Positions 6,925 through 14,826 of a stretch of 21,648 bases of DNA are shown piece after piece. The stretch lies in contig JAPLNJ010001194.1 in assembly GCA_026692885.1 (NCBI GenBank), forward strand, positions 1 through 21,648, written 5' to 3'. The position numbers were made by a program, and so were the translations under genes. Within the stretch, counting starts at the first letter, position 1; each line of letters begins with the position of its first letter. The notes under the pieces are model-generated. The model saw only the letters and a program-made list of their open reading frames with translations, did no database searches and was not told the DNA's origin. Origin of the DNA: Planctomycetota bacterium (GTDB lineage Bacteria; Planctomycetota; Planctomycetia; Pirellulales; Pirellulaceae).

Positions 6925-9060
6925 TTACTTTGGTATGGGAAGCACGATGGTGGCGTTCTCGGCAAACGAGACCTCGCCGGGCTTATCTGCCATGCGGTAC
7001 TGGACCTTCAACTCCTTGCGGACCCCGGAAGCCGGGTCGCCGCCGAAGGCCGCGTTGTAACTGGGCGACGGCAGGATAATCACGGGGAAATCATGGACGT
7101 GTTTGCGGAGGATCGTGGTCACGTCCTTGACGGTCGTGCCCGCACCGTACTCGGCCTTGACGATTTCGATCTTCACCGTGGCCTGTCCCGTCTCGCGGAG
7201 CAGCGTCGCGAGCTGGGCCGACTGGCCGCCCGATTTCTCGGCGATCATCATCGCGACCGCGACCGCCTCGTTCTTCAGCTCAGGAACCTTGGCTGCCTCC
7301 AGGGTCAAAGCAAGCATCGCGGCGCTGGGATAGCGGCCGATCACCTCCAGGACCAGCTTCTTCTCCGCGGTCCGCTGAGCGGTCTCCAGGGCGATGCGGC
7401 ACATCTCCGCCCGCTGATCGTCGGGCATAGCGAATTGCCGCAGCAGCCGGATGTAGCCCCGCAGAGCCCGGATCCTATACTTATCGTCCGCAGCGTGCTT
7501 GGCCAAGTCGAGCAACACGGGCGCCACGTCCACCTCCATCCACTCGCCCAGCAGACGGCTGGCCGTCTCTTGCATGTCCGGCTGAGTATCTTTCGCTGCC
7601 GCGGCGACCGTCTCCAGAGCCTTGGTTCCGCCCACGGCGGCCAGCACTTCCAGGAACCGGCACTTGGCTGCGACGGATGACGATGCCACGGCAGCCACCA
7701 GTCGCTCGGCGCACGCTTCGCGGTCCGGCATGCGCTGACATGCTTCCCCGAGCGCCTTGACGGCCGCGGCCGCATCCTCGGTATTCTGCGTGCCGGCGAG
7801 CCGCGTGATCAGCACCGGCAAGTCATCCAGCGCAATGGCCTTTCCGAGGGCAATCAGGGCCACCGAGCGGACCTGAGCGTCGGGATCGTCGGCGGCCTTC
7901 CGCAGGAGGGGGACCGCCGTGCCGATCGCTCGCAGGCCGACCAATTGGATCAGGACCAGCCGCGTCTTGCCTTCGGCCTTGGCCAGCCGCGCGAGCATGT
8001 CCGCATCCACCTCCCTGCCGGGCACGGCGGCCAACACACTCAAGCTGGTCTGCGCCAGTCCCGCGTCGGTGCTCGCTGCCGCTTCGAGGAGCACGGGTAC
8101 GCAGGAGGCATTGCCCAATTGCCCCAGCGCGCGGACCGCCGCGCTGCGCACCTCGTCCGTACCACTCTGCGCCGCTGCCAGCACCGCGGACAGGGCCGTG
8201 GTGTCGCCGCGATCGGCCAAGGCCATGATCAACCGAACCTGCCGTTCGGGCGTCGCCCGTACGAGTTCGGCCGCCAACGCCGTGGTCGCCTCGCGGCCGG
8301 CCAGTTCCCGAGCCACGCGCAGTCCGATTGCCAAGCGCGCCTTGTCCGGCGACCGCAACTGCTCGACCAGCAGCGGCACTCCGGCCGGCCCCCGGGCGAG
8401 AATGGCCCCGCGGGTGGCTTCGACGATGCTCTGTTTGGGCACGTCCGCCTTGCAGACCGCGTCGAACAGTTTCACGGCCTGCTCGCCCTTCCCGTCGGCC
8501 TGAAGTCTCTCGGCGCACCGGATGCAACCTTCGGCCACGGCCGAGCGGATCGCGGCTGGCGCTTCGGCCAACGAGGCTTCAAGTGCCTTTGCGGAGGCCG
8601 GGCCCCCGAGGTGCCCCAAGGCCACCGCCGCAGCCGACGCGACGTCGGGGTCGGCGTCCTTCAACCGGGCGGTCAGTCCATCGACAGCTTTCGAGTCGCG
8701 ACGCACGGCGATCGAGTTGATAACCCCGATCAGCAGTCTGCCCCGCAGTTTGCCCAGGGCCTGACGCAGCGCGTCTTCTGCGGCCCGGTCGGGAATGGTT
8801 TGCAAGGCGATGCGCGCCCAGGAAGCGAGTTGCTCGTCGGCCAGCAGCGGCGTGAGCGCGGGCACGGCTTCCTTGCCGCCGTAGATAGCCAAGCGTTTGC
8901 AGGCGAGCGCTTTCTCAGCCGCCGGAGCGTCCGACCGGAGCACGGCCAAGCACTGGGTTTCCTGGTCGTCCGCCGGTTTCTTATTCTCGGCCCCCGCGGC
9001 AGAAGTTTGCGCGGCCGCCGCGATCAATACGGCACACATGGCAGAATATTGTGTCAACAT
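6925..9060 (-). CDS. Secreted HEAT-repeat protein with C-terminal beta domain (711 aa)
   Basis: ATG 9060 has GGGAG about nine bases upstream and a Sec signal peptide (hydrophobic AMCAVLIAAAAQTSAAG, residues 7-23). Residues about 30-600 are Ala/Leu-rich helical repeats of the HEAT / PBS-lyase type, for example DPDVASAAAVALGHLGG and DDPDAQVRSVALIALGKA, with about 30-40 residues per unit. HEAT solenoids bind other proteins; no catalytic residues are expected. The last 83 residues change character (KAEYGAGTTVKDVTTILRKH, then GGDPASGVRKELKVQY and a final IVLPIP). They look like a small beta domain, perhaps like the DUF3395 module, but this is tentative. Partner genes are DUF1080 (33 bases downstream) and an oxidoreductase upstream. 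A second protein of the same type starts at 20709. Its role may be to scaffold or present secreted sugar enzymes (inference). Confidence 0.85.
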   Translation of the reverse strand: MLTQYSAMCAVLIAAAAQTSAAGAENKKPADDQETQCLAVLRSDAPAAEKALACKRLAIYGGKEAVPALTPLLADEQLASWARIALQTIPDRAAEDALRQALGKLRGRLLIGVINSIAVRRDSKAVDGLTARLKDADPDVASAAAVALGHLGGPASAKALEASLAEAPAAIRSAVAEGCIRCAERLQADGKGEQAVKLFDAVCKADVPKQSIVEATRGAILARGPAGVPLLVEQLRSPDKARLAIGLRVARELAGREATTALAAELVRATPERQVRLIMALADRGDTTALSAVLAAAQSGTDEVRSAAVRALGQLGNASCVPVLLEAAASTDAGLAQTSLSVLAAVPGREVDADMLARLAKAEGKTRLVLIQLVGLRAIGTAVPLLRKAADDPDAQVRSVALIALGKAIALDDLPVLITRLAGTQNTEDAAAAVKALGEACQRMPDREACAERLVAAVASSSVAAKCRFLEVLAAVGGTKALETVAAAAKDTQPDMQETASRLLGEWMEVDVAPVLLDLAKHAADDKYRIRALRGYIRLLRQFAMPDDQRAEMCRIALETAQRTAEKKLVLEVIGRYPSAAMLALTLEAAKVPELKNEAVAVAMMIAEKSGGQSAQLATLLRETGQATVKIEIVKAEYGAGTTVKDVTTILRKHVHDFPVIILPSPSYNAAFGGDPASGVRKELKVQYRMADKPGEVSFAENATIVLPIPK

Positions 9061-9092
9061 GGTTGATGTACTCCCAAAACGAAAGTTGTCGT

Positions 9093-9120
9093 CACCCTAA
9101 TCTTTGGGTGAAAGATTAAG
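9093..9120. repeat. 13-mer family repeat forming a hairpin, left border of four-helix-bundle unit
   Basis: TAATCTTT-GGGTG-AAAGATTA at 9098-9118 is a perfect 8-bp stem made of one inverted and one direct copy of the 13-bp family. GGGTGAAAGATTA occurs identically at 9106-9118, 9778-9790 and 4358-4370. It lies between the four-helix-bundle gene stop and the HEAT gene start. Confidence 0.85.
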
Positions 9121-9183
9121 CGGCATCAATAGGTGCACCACGGCTCACGGGCGGCCTCCGTACGCAGCCGGTTGGCTTGTTCG
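9121..9183. repeat. 63-bp direct repeat, copy A (3' end of oxidoreductase gene)
   Basis: These 63 bases match 9811-9873 at all but one position; 58 of them (9126-9183) are identical. They encode, on the minus strand, the last 18 residues and stop of the Gfo/Idh/MocA gene. In copy A that coding end is joined in frame to the four-helix-bundle gene. Confidence 0.95.
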
Positions 9184-9746
9184 AAACGACCGTTGCCTTC
9201 GGCGATGTTGATGGTCAGGCTGGTCGATAGCTCATCGACTCTCCGGGCGTATCGGCAGCGATTGTGTTCACGCCCCCATAGGCTGTGCAGGGCGTCGTGT
9301 ACCTGAAGAAATCGCTGATAGACCACGAGCGACTCGTGCAAAAAATACTGCTTGGCGTCCGTGCCGTAGGTTTCGGCTTCCTCTTTCAGGCACACGCCCC
9401 ACGAGTGTCTGAGTCCTACCTCCATCCTGGCGATGCGTTGCAGCAGTTGCTTCGCCTCCTGCAGCGGAGGAGAAGCGACAAGATGTCGGCGATACGCTAC
9501 GTCAAGGCATGCCGCACACTCCAATACCGAACCCAGCGAGCACTCCAGGCAGTAGATTCCATTCTCCGTTGCACGCAGACGCGCCGCCTTGGCCAGATTC
9601 GTCACGATGCTTTCCGTCGCCCGGTCCAATTGGTCGCACACGGCCATGATCGATGGCCAGGAATCGATCAGCGCGACGGACAGTTTCGCAAAGCTCAAGG
9701 CATGCGCGTAGACCTCAAGCTTTTCGTGAGGGAAGAACTGGGGCAT
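9126..9746 (-). CDS. Four-helix-bundle protein (23S rRNA IVP type), chimeric C-terminus (206 aa)
   Basis: The ATG at 9746 precedes MPQFFPHEKLEVYAHA, a typical beginning for the IVP-like four-helix-bundle family; TTG 9764 is an alternative and neither has a strong ribosome site. Residues about 5-117 form one complete bundle (QLDRATESIVTNLAKAARLR, then LECSLGSVLECAACLDVA). From about 137 a second bundle begins (ESLVVYQRFLQVHDALHSLW, then RVDELSTSLTINIAEGNGRF), but it stops at residue 188, after its second helix. The last 18 residues (EQANRLRTEAAREPWCTY) are identical to the end of the adjacent oxidoreductase and encoded by a duplicated 63-bp segment. The family is named for proteins in intervening sequences of 23S rRNA and is related in fold to the Avd accessory protein of diversity-generating retroelements; its biochemical role is unknown. 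The gene is therefore truncated and fused at its 3' end. It interrupts the sugar operon. Confidence 0.82.
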   Translation of the reverse strand: MPQFFPHEKLEVYAHALSFAKLSVALIDSWPSIMAVCDQLDRATESIVTNLAKAARLRATENGIYCLECSLGSVLECAACLDVAYRRHLVASPPLQEAKQLLQRIARMEVGLRHSWGVCLKEEAETYGTDAKQYFLHESLVVYQRFLQVHDALHSLWGREHNRCRYARRVDELSTSLTINIAEGNGRFEQANRLRTEAAREPWCTY

Positions 9747-9772
9747 GAGTGGTCGCTCGGACAATACGGGGA

Positions 9773-9798
9773 GATTAGGGTGAAAGATTAAGGTGAAA
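9773..9798. repeat. Two tandem 13-bp repeats, right border of four-helix-bundle unit
   Basis: GATTAGGGTGAAA (9773-9785) is followed by GATTAAGGTGAAA (9786-9798), 12 of 13 identical. The first unit equals 4353-4365 exactly. It lies just upstream of the four-helix-bundle start and downstream of the oxidoreductase stop. Confidence 0.92.
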
Positions 9799-9810
9799 TG
9801 CCGGCTGCAT

Positions 9811-9873
9811 CGGCGTCAATAGGTGCACCACGGCTCACGGGCGGCCTCCGTACGCAGCCGGTTGGCTTGTTCG
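9811..9873. repeat. 63-bp direct repeat, copy B (in the oxidoreductase gene)
   Basis: This is the partner of 9121-9183 (62 of 63 identical). It is the native 3' end of the oxidoreductase gene plus five bases after its stop. After the shared part the two loci differ by about 18 extra bases here before the 13-mer repeats begin. Confidence 0.95.
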
Positions 9874-11069
9874 TCGTTCAGGAACTCGTTCTTCTTCGGA
9901 TCGTAAGCGAGCTTGCGGCCCAAGAAGATCGCGATGTTGGCAGCGTGGCAGGCGATGTGCGACTGGCAGGCCACATCGGCGTTGACCCGCGTCTTGCCTC
10001 GCGACTTGACGCAGTTGAGGAAATCGCGGACGTGGGAAACGTGCGGTTGGCCGGGGAGTTCTCCCGACACACCGCTTGCCAGCAACGCCTGGGAGCTGGC
10101 GCCGAACTTGCCGCTGTCGCCCGTCTCGACCCAGCCGGTGTCGCCTTCGAAACGCACCGGGCACGAGCCCAGCGGCAGCCAGCCGTCGTTACGCAGGACC
10201 AGCTTCACGCCGTTGGCGTACAGGCCGCCTGCCGTGCCGTCGACGATCGGGTAGTATTCGATCGGAACCGTGTCATCGGCGTTGTTGGCCCATTGGCACA
10301 TGTCGATGCAGTGGGAGCCCCATTCCAGGACGCCGCCGCCGACCAGTCCTCCGCCTTTCTCAAAGCCCGAATTCAGCAAGCTGCGGCTGAACGGGCGCCA
10401 GGCCGCCGTTCCCAGGAACAGGTCCCAATCGACATCCTCTTGGGGCGGCGCAGGTTCGGGCGTGGGCCAACCGCTGGTGTGCGTCCCCATACCGCCGGGA
10501 TGAGCGTGGACCGCGCGGAGCGTGCCAAGTTTCCCCGTGCGCGCCAGGGCGATCGCCAGCTCGAAGTTGGGCACGTTCCGCCGCTGCATGCCGCCTTGGA
10601 AGACCCGCCCCGTGCGGCGGAATGTCGCAGCCAGCGCCAGGCTATCGGCAATGGTCTTCGTGCAGGGCTTCTCACAGTACACGTCCTTGCCGGCCCGGGC
10701 CGCATACATCGAGAGCATGGCGTGGTTGTTGGAGCCGGTGGTGATGAGCACAGCGTCGAGGTCGTCGCGGGCCAGCAGTTCGCGGAAATCGTGATACTCG
10801 ACGCAATCCTTGTTGCCGTACTTCGTGTCGACCATGTTCTTCGTTCGCGCGCGGCGATCGGCTCGCGCGTCGCAGACGGCCACGCACCGCACGTCCGCTT
10901 GGCCGAGGAATTCTCCCAGGACGCCAGAACCGCGGCCGCCGATGCCGATTCCGGCCAGGTGAATGCGATCATTGGCGCCAGGCTGGTCCGGCGCGGACAG
11001 CACGTGTCGGGGAAGCACCAGGGGCGCGGCCACCACGGCCGCGGTTTTCAGGAAGTCACGTCGTTTCAT
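9816..11069 (-). CDS. Tat-exported Gfo/Idh/MocA family oxidoreductase (417 aa)
   Basis: ATG 11069 has GGAGA about eight bases upstream. A Tat signal opens the protein (MKRRDFLKTAAVVAAPLVLP). The Rossmann fold carries the NAD(P) glycine motif GIGIGGRGSG (40-49) and the family motif EKP at 133-135, whose Lys is a usual catalytic residue. Further on, GGVLEWGSHCIDMCQW (245-260) holds the conserved His/Asp region that contacts the sugar. Length and the closing REPW segment are normal for the family in planctomycetes. These enzymes oxidise or reduce sugars, often with tightly bound NAD; with a DUF1080 hydrolase nearby, oxidation of a glycoside to its 3-keto form is a fair inference. Its 3' end is duplicated at 9121-9183. 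The coding sequence itself looks intact. Confidence 0.92.
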   Translation of the reverse strand: MKRRDFLKTAAVVAAPLVLPRHVLSAPDQPGANDRIHLAGIGIGGRGSGVLGEFLGQADVRCVAVCDARADRRARTKNMVDTKYGNKDCVEYHDFRELLARDDLDAVLITTGSNNHAMLSMYAARAGKDVYCEKPCTKTIADSLALAATFRRTGRVFQGGMQRRNVPNFELAIALARTGKLGTLRAVHAHPGGMGTHTSGWPTPEPAPPQEDVDWDLFLGTAAWRPFSRSLLNSGFEKGGGLVGGGVLEWGSHCIDMCQWANNADDTVPIEYYPIVDGTAGGLYANGVKLVLRNDGWLPLGSCPVRFEGDTGWVETGDSGKFGASSQALLASGVSGELPGQPHVSHVRDFLNCVKSRGKTRVNADVACQSHIACHAANIAIFLGRKLAYDPKKNEFLNDEQANRLRTEAAREPWCTY

Positions 11070-11103
11070 GGACAGCTCTCCTCAACAAAAAAGGCCATTT
11101 CTC

Positions 11104-11143
11104 CCTTAATCTCTCCCCCTAATCGTTCTCCATAATCTACCCC
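11104..11143. repeat. Degenerate 13-bp repeats upstream of the oxidoreductase
   Basis: Three diverged units, CCTTAATCTCTCC (11104-11116), CCCTAATCGTTCTC (11117-11130) and CATAATCTACCCC (11131-11143), belong to the same family as 4404-4482. They lie exactly where the recognisable part of the isomerase relic ends. Confidence 0.75.
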
Positions 11144-11406
11144 TCCTCTCATCAAAGAACAATCGCTCGGCCAACTCCTCGGCCAGCTGCGAGTCAACTT
11201 TCTGGTGCGCCTCGACCGCCTGCGGAGTCGTGACCGGGATCATTTCGCAGCCGAACTTGTTCTTGATCGTCTTCTGACGCTTGCCGGGCAGAGCGCTGAC
11301 CATCAGGATCTTGCACGTAGATCTTCACCTTCGGATACGGCGGCAGCGGAGGGAGCAAATCCGGCGCGGCCGCCCATCCACGATGCGGCTTCAGCCAACT
11401 GGCCGG
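11106..11406 (-). pseudogene. Remnant of a fourth L-fucose-isomerase-like gene
   Basis: Just after the hydrolase stop the minus strand reads PDLLPPLPPYPKVKIYV (about 11315-11365), which resembles the start of the mature part of paralogue 2 (WPKLPPVKVHVVYV). The frame then shifts, and from about 11310 downward it reads ILMVSALPGKRQKTIKNKFG followed by CEMIPVTTPQAVEAHQKVD. This matches the middle of paralogue 2 (ILVVGRATGT, then IKAKFGTELVPITREQQ and AVFQAVD). So an N-terminal piece is joined to a middle piece with roughly 180 residues missing, and the gene breaks off near 11160, where the 13-bp repeats begin. No Tat signal or Glu/His site remains. It is non-functional, but shows that a fourth copy once stood between the hydrolase and oxidoreductase genes. 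Confidence 0.72.
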
Positions 11407-14400
11407 CTACTTCTTACCGCTGGGGCGCAAGCCGGGAACTCTGCCAGATTCGATCGTCTGCCAGAACTTCGACGACAGCTTCTTGTAGATGCCCTCAATG
11501 CCGGCCGGGTCGTCCGGGTTGAACTCGATCCACACCTCGGGCTGGGGGATGTCTCTGGGCCGAGTGACCTGCTCGGCGTACTTGCGGAGCACCACGGTCG
11601 CCGGGCGATCTGTGCCGTCGGGGTTGATGATGCCGAAGTCGCTGTTCTCGTTCGTGCGGAATCCGCCCGGATACCACCAGCAGACCGCGCCATTGGCATC
11701 GCTTTGCCGGACCATTTTGAGGAAGTCCTCGTAGAACCTGCCCTCGAAATCCAGACTGGACGGGCTGGCTTGCATGAGGCTCATATCCCAACTGCTGACG
11801 CCATACTCGGCCCACATGACCGGCTTGGACGCATCGATCGCCCGTGCGTAGGCGACGGTGAACATTCCGGGACGCACTTGTTTCCAGTCGCCAATTCGAC
11901 CGTAGCCTTCGGGTTCGAAGAGGTCGACGCCGCGAATCAAGCCACGAAAGTCGTAGGGCATGTTGTGGGCCTGATTGAAGGTCGGATCGCCGGCGACAGT
12001 CATCCGGAAACTGACCAGATGGTGCGGGTCGACGCTGCGCACGAGTTGCCGAGCCAGAGTGTAGTGTTCGTCGACGATCTCATCGATGAAGCGGCGGTAG
12101 TCAGTGACCATCTTGCCCCACGCCCCGTCGGAGCCGCACTGGGCGTCGAGCGGATTGGTTACGTGGCCCTCTTGGTTGCGAGGCACCGCGAAGTCCCAAG
12201 CCTTCTCCGCCGCTTCGAGCGTGACGTAATGTCGCTGGATCCACTGGCTCCAACGCTGGTCCCATCGCGTTCGTTCGCGCTGCCGTCCGAGGAACGGTTC
12301 CCACGCCAGGTCGTAGGCGAAAACGGTGTCGCTCTGGGCCAGGCGGTTCTGCACGATCATCTCGCGCAGCTTGTCCCACTCGAAGTCCATGGGCGTGCCC
12401 GGACGGAGCGAGAGGTTGACCTTCAACCCGTATTTGTCGCAGCGTTGGAGGTAATCGAACAGGTTGCGGTCGGCATGATAGTCAAAGCCGATGAACGCGC
12501 TGACCATGTTCATGCCCAGCCCCTTGATCCGCGCCAGTTCCCGGTCGAAGATCTCGGGGTCGTAGGCGCGGCGGCTCAGGTAGTGCTCGAACAGGAGCTG
12601 GTCTTCGATACCGATGCCGCTGGCGGGCATGTGGTTCACGCCGAAGGGGTACCATTTCTGTCCCTGGAGATAGAAGTCGCCGTCGCGGGCGGTGACGTAC
12701 TGGGGTCTGTCCTTCGGTCGCCAGACACTCACCTCGTGCTGCAGCCGATCGATCACACGGTGGTCCTGGACGAGTTCGGCTACGACGCGATAGCCCTGGG
12801 CTGCCAGTCGGTCGGGGCCACAGCGGGTTTCGAGGACGACCGGGGCTTCGCCGCTCCTGGCCGAGGTGCCGAACTTGTGGTCGAACACTTCGACGCCAGA
12901 GGCGAGAAGGCGGATCCGCACCTCGGTGTCGCCCTGATTGGGCCGACGGATGTTGAGGACCCTGGCGCCCAATCGTAGCTGTTCGCCCGGAAAGACCGTG
13001 TAGAACTCGCTGCCTGCTTCGAGCAGGAAGACTCCCTGGAGCATTCGTGCGGCCAGCGCGGCGATGGCGTTGACTACCAGCGGTGCGGTGAGAAACGCCG
13101 GATCGTCCGACCCGAGCGTCGCCCAACCCTGGGCCGACTGGCCGGTTTCCTGCTGGAGCATCAAGGTCAGGGCGGGGCCTCGGAAGTCGCCACTGTCGCT
13201 GACGGCCTCGGTGACGGTGACCATGCGCCAGGGGCGGTTCTTGTTGAAGCCCGTACCGTGGGGACGCTGGTGGGGACACCACAAGGCCTTGGGTTGGGGC
13301 AGGTCGGGCGTTGCGATGAGGGCCTGCATCCCGTGGGGACGGACGCGCCGGACGTCGGTGGTTCGATAGCCCTTGTACGAGGGCCAAAGCAGTTCGGTGG
13401 GCGGGAAGTCCACGCGGTTGGTCCCGGCCACGTCGGCCAGCGGGCTCTGGGCCATTCCCAATTGGTCAATCCAGAATTCGTGGCGTCCGCCTTCCATTCC
13501 GGTGTGGGTGAAGGCCAGGCCGACGGTGATCCTAGCGGTGGCGGTGAACTTGAGCCGGTCGTTGAGTCCGCCGCGCTGCTGGCCTGTGGGACTGTCCTGC
13601 CAGTAGACGAAGTCAGCAGCTACGAGGGCCTGGTGCGTCCATTCCCGCTGGAGCGGTACGGTGGCGATCCAGCGGCTGCCATCCCGTTCGGAGCACTCGA
13701 TCGCCAGCCGCTTGGTTCGATCACCGCTCTTGGCCCAGAAACATAGGACGTTCTGTGCGGGGTCGACGGTATTTTCGGGCAGGGGCGGACCGGCGAATGT
13801 CTCCCAACCGACCAGGTCGTTGATCGTGACATGCAGCGATCGTTGGGATCCCCCGGCTCCGTCGTGAGCGCAGGTGAAGGTGACGGGATTGTCAATTTTG
13901 TTGCTGGATCGCGTCCAGCCGGTGGGGCCGTCCGATTCGAAATCGTAGAGCACCCTGGTGGGTTGAACGGCGTCCAGTTTGGCCCGGATGTCGACGGGCT
14001 TCAGCCAGCCGTCCTGCACCCGGCGGACAGGGTCGGCGTACAGCGGAGTACCGATCGCGATGAGGTTCCCCTGGTGTTTGAGGAAACCGGCCAGGGTCGG
14101 TGCGGTTTCGACGGGCAGTTCGCTCCCGCCGGTGATGATCAGGAGATCAAATCGTTCCGGGCTGACGACGAAGGGATTCAGGAAGGCCGCCGCGTCGAGC
14201 AGGGTTGGCTGGTAACCTGCCTGGCGCAGGGCAGCGGCGAGGGTGTCGATGACGGTGCGATTCTGTCCCGGCCAGTCACCGTTGAGCAGGGCGATGTTGC
14301 CCTTGTCGCGCGGCTGCCAGGCGAGTCGTTGGAGCAGTTCCTGGGCTTCGACCTGATCGCGTTGGAGCTTCTCGGCGGCCTCACGCGAGAGGATGGTGAT

Positions 14401-14826
14401 CGGTCTGGCATAGTGGATCGGCACCAGGGGCTGCCGCCAGTCGGTTCCCAGCCAGCAGGCGAGTACGATGTGTTTGGATTGGCTTCGCCGCAGCGCCGTG
14501 AATTGGAGTTGCTGTTTGCCCGTGCCACCGACCATCGGACGTTGGGCCTGGAGTACGTCGACCCCCTCGCCCTTGAGTTCGCAGTTCAGGCGAACCTGGC
14601 CGGAGGAGGCCGGCAACGACCAGGAGACGGTGACCTCAAACGGTGCTTCCTCCACAACCTCGGCAGGGAGCGACTCGATGGTGCAGGCGATTGCAGGTTG
14701 GGGCTTCTGTGAGCCGTCTGTTCCGGAGATCTTTCCCGTTTCGGCGCGACCGACGCTGGCCGTCGGTCCGATCAAGCAGAGCACCAACCAGCCGATTCCT
14801 GCGAGTTCTCCGAAGTTCTTCCGCAT
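11407..14826 (-). CDS. Large secreted multi-domain glycoside hydrolase, clan GH-A-like (1139 aa)
   Basis: ATG 14826 is chosen because AAGGA lies six bases upstream and a Sec signal peptide follows (LAGIGWLVLCLIGPTASVGRA); in-frame sequence further upstream has no such support. Domain order: a beta-sandwich-like N-terminal part (45-145); an alpha/beta domain resembling class I amidotransferase/ThuA folds (175-290, IALLNGDWPG and LLIITGG); a carbohydrate-binding-like beta domain beginning YDFESDGPTGW (294-460); a linker and a second beta-sandwich (600-705); then a TIM barrel (about 710-1090). In the barrel, YDLAWEP (E843) fits the acid/base and MWAEYG (E1007) the nucleophile of GH-A retaining enzymes such as beta-galactosidases. 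CWWYPGGFRTNENSDFGI follows, as in GH42/GH2-like barrels. It probably supplies sugars to the downstream enzymes. The precise GH family and substrate are not determined. Confidence 0.85.
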   Translation of the reverse strand: MRKNFGELAGIGWLVLCLIGPTASVGRAETGKISGTDGSQKPQPAIACTIESLPAEVVEEAPFEVTVSWSLPASSGQVRLNCELKGEGVDVLQAQRPMVGGTGKQQLQFTALRRSQSKHIVLACWLGTDWRQPLVPIHYARPITILSREAAEKLQRDQVEAQELLQRLAWQPRDKGNIALLNGDWPGQNRTVIDTLAAALRQAGYQPTLLDAAAFLNPFVVSPERFDLLIITGGSELPVETAPTLAGFLKHQGNLIAIGTPLYADPVRRVQDGWLKPVDIRAKLDAVQPTRVLYDFESDGPTGWTRSSNKIDNPVTFTCAHDGAGGSQRSLHVTINDLVGWETFAGPPLPENTVDPAQNVLCFWAKSGDRTKRLAIECSERDGSRWIATVPLQREWTHQALVAADFVYWQDSPTGQQRGGLNDRLKFTATARITVGLAFTHTGMEGGRHEFWIDQLGMAQSPLADVAGTNRVDFPPTELLWPSYKGYRTTDVRRVRPHGMQALIATPDLPQPKALWCPHQRPHGTGFNKNRPWRMVTVTEAVSDSGDFRGPALTLMLQQETGQSAQGWATLGSDDPAFLTAPLVVNAIAALAARMLQGVFLLEAGSEFYTVFPGEQLRLGARVLNIRRPNQGDTEVRIRLLASGVEVFDHKFGTSARSGEAPVVLETRCGPDRLAAQGYRVVAELVQDHRVIDRLQHEVSVWRPKDRPQYVTARDGDFYLQGQKWYPFGVNHMPASGIGIEDQLLFEHYLSRRAYDPEIFDRELARIKGLGMNMVSAFIGFDYHADRNLFDYLQRCDKYGLKVNLSLRPGTPMDFEWDKLREMIVQNRLAQSDTVFAYDLAWEPFLGRQRERTRWDQRWSQWIQRHYVTLEAAEKAWDFAVPRNQEGHVTNPLDAQCGSDGAWGKMVTDYRRFIDEIVDEHYTLARQLVRSVDPHHLVSFRMTVAGDPTFNQAHNMPYDFRGLIRGVDLFEPEGYGRIGDWKQVRPGMFTVAYARAIDASKPVMWAEYGVSSWDMSLMQASPSSLDFEGRFYEDFLKMVRQSDANGAVCWWYPGGFRTNENSDFGIINPDGTDRPATVVLRKYAEQVTRPRDIPQPEVWIEFNPDDPAGIEGIYKKLSSKFWQTIESGRVPGLRPSGKK

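Noticed and set aside
6289..7680. Long open frame on the + strand (over 460 codons)
   Set aside because: It is antisense to the DUF1080 and HEAT genes, which have signal peptides and family features. Its translation is His/Arg/Gly-rich, as typical for the shadow of a GC-rich gene.
7945..9066. Long + strand open frame opposite the HEAT gene
   Set aside because: Shadow of the HEAT gene with no recognisable domain and no ribosome binding site.
11281..12978. Long + strand open frame of over 560 codons
   Set aside because: Antisense to the glycoside hydrolase catalytic barrel, whose motifs are clear. The + strand product shows no known family.
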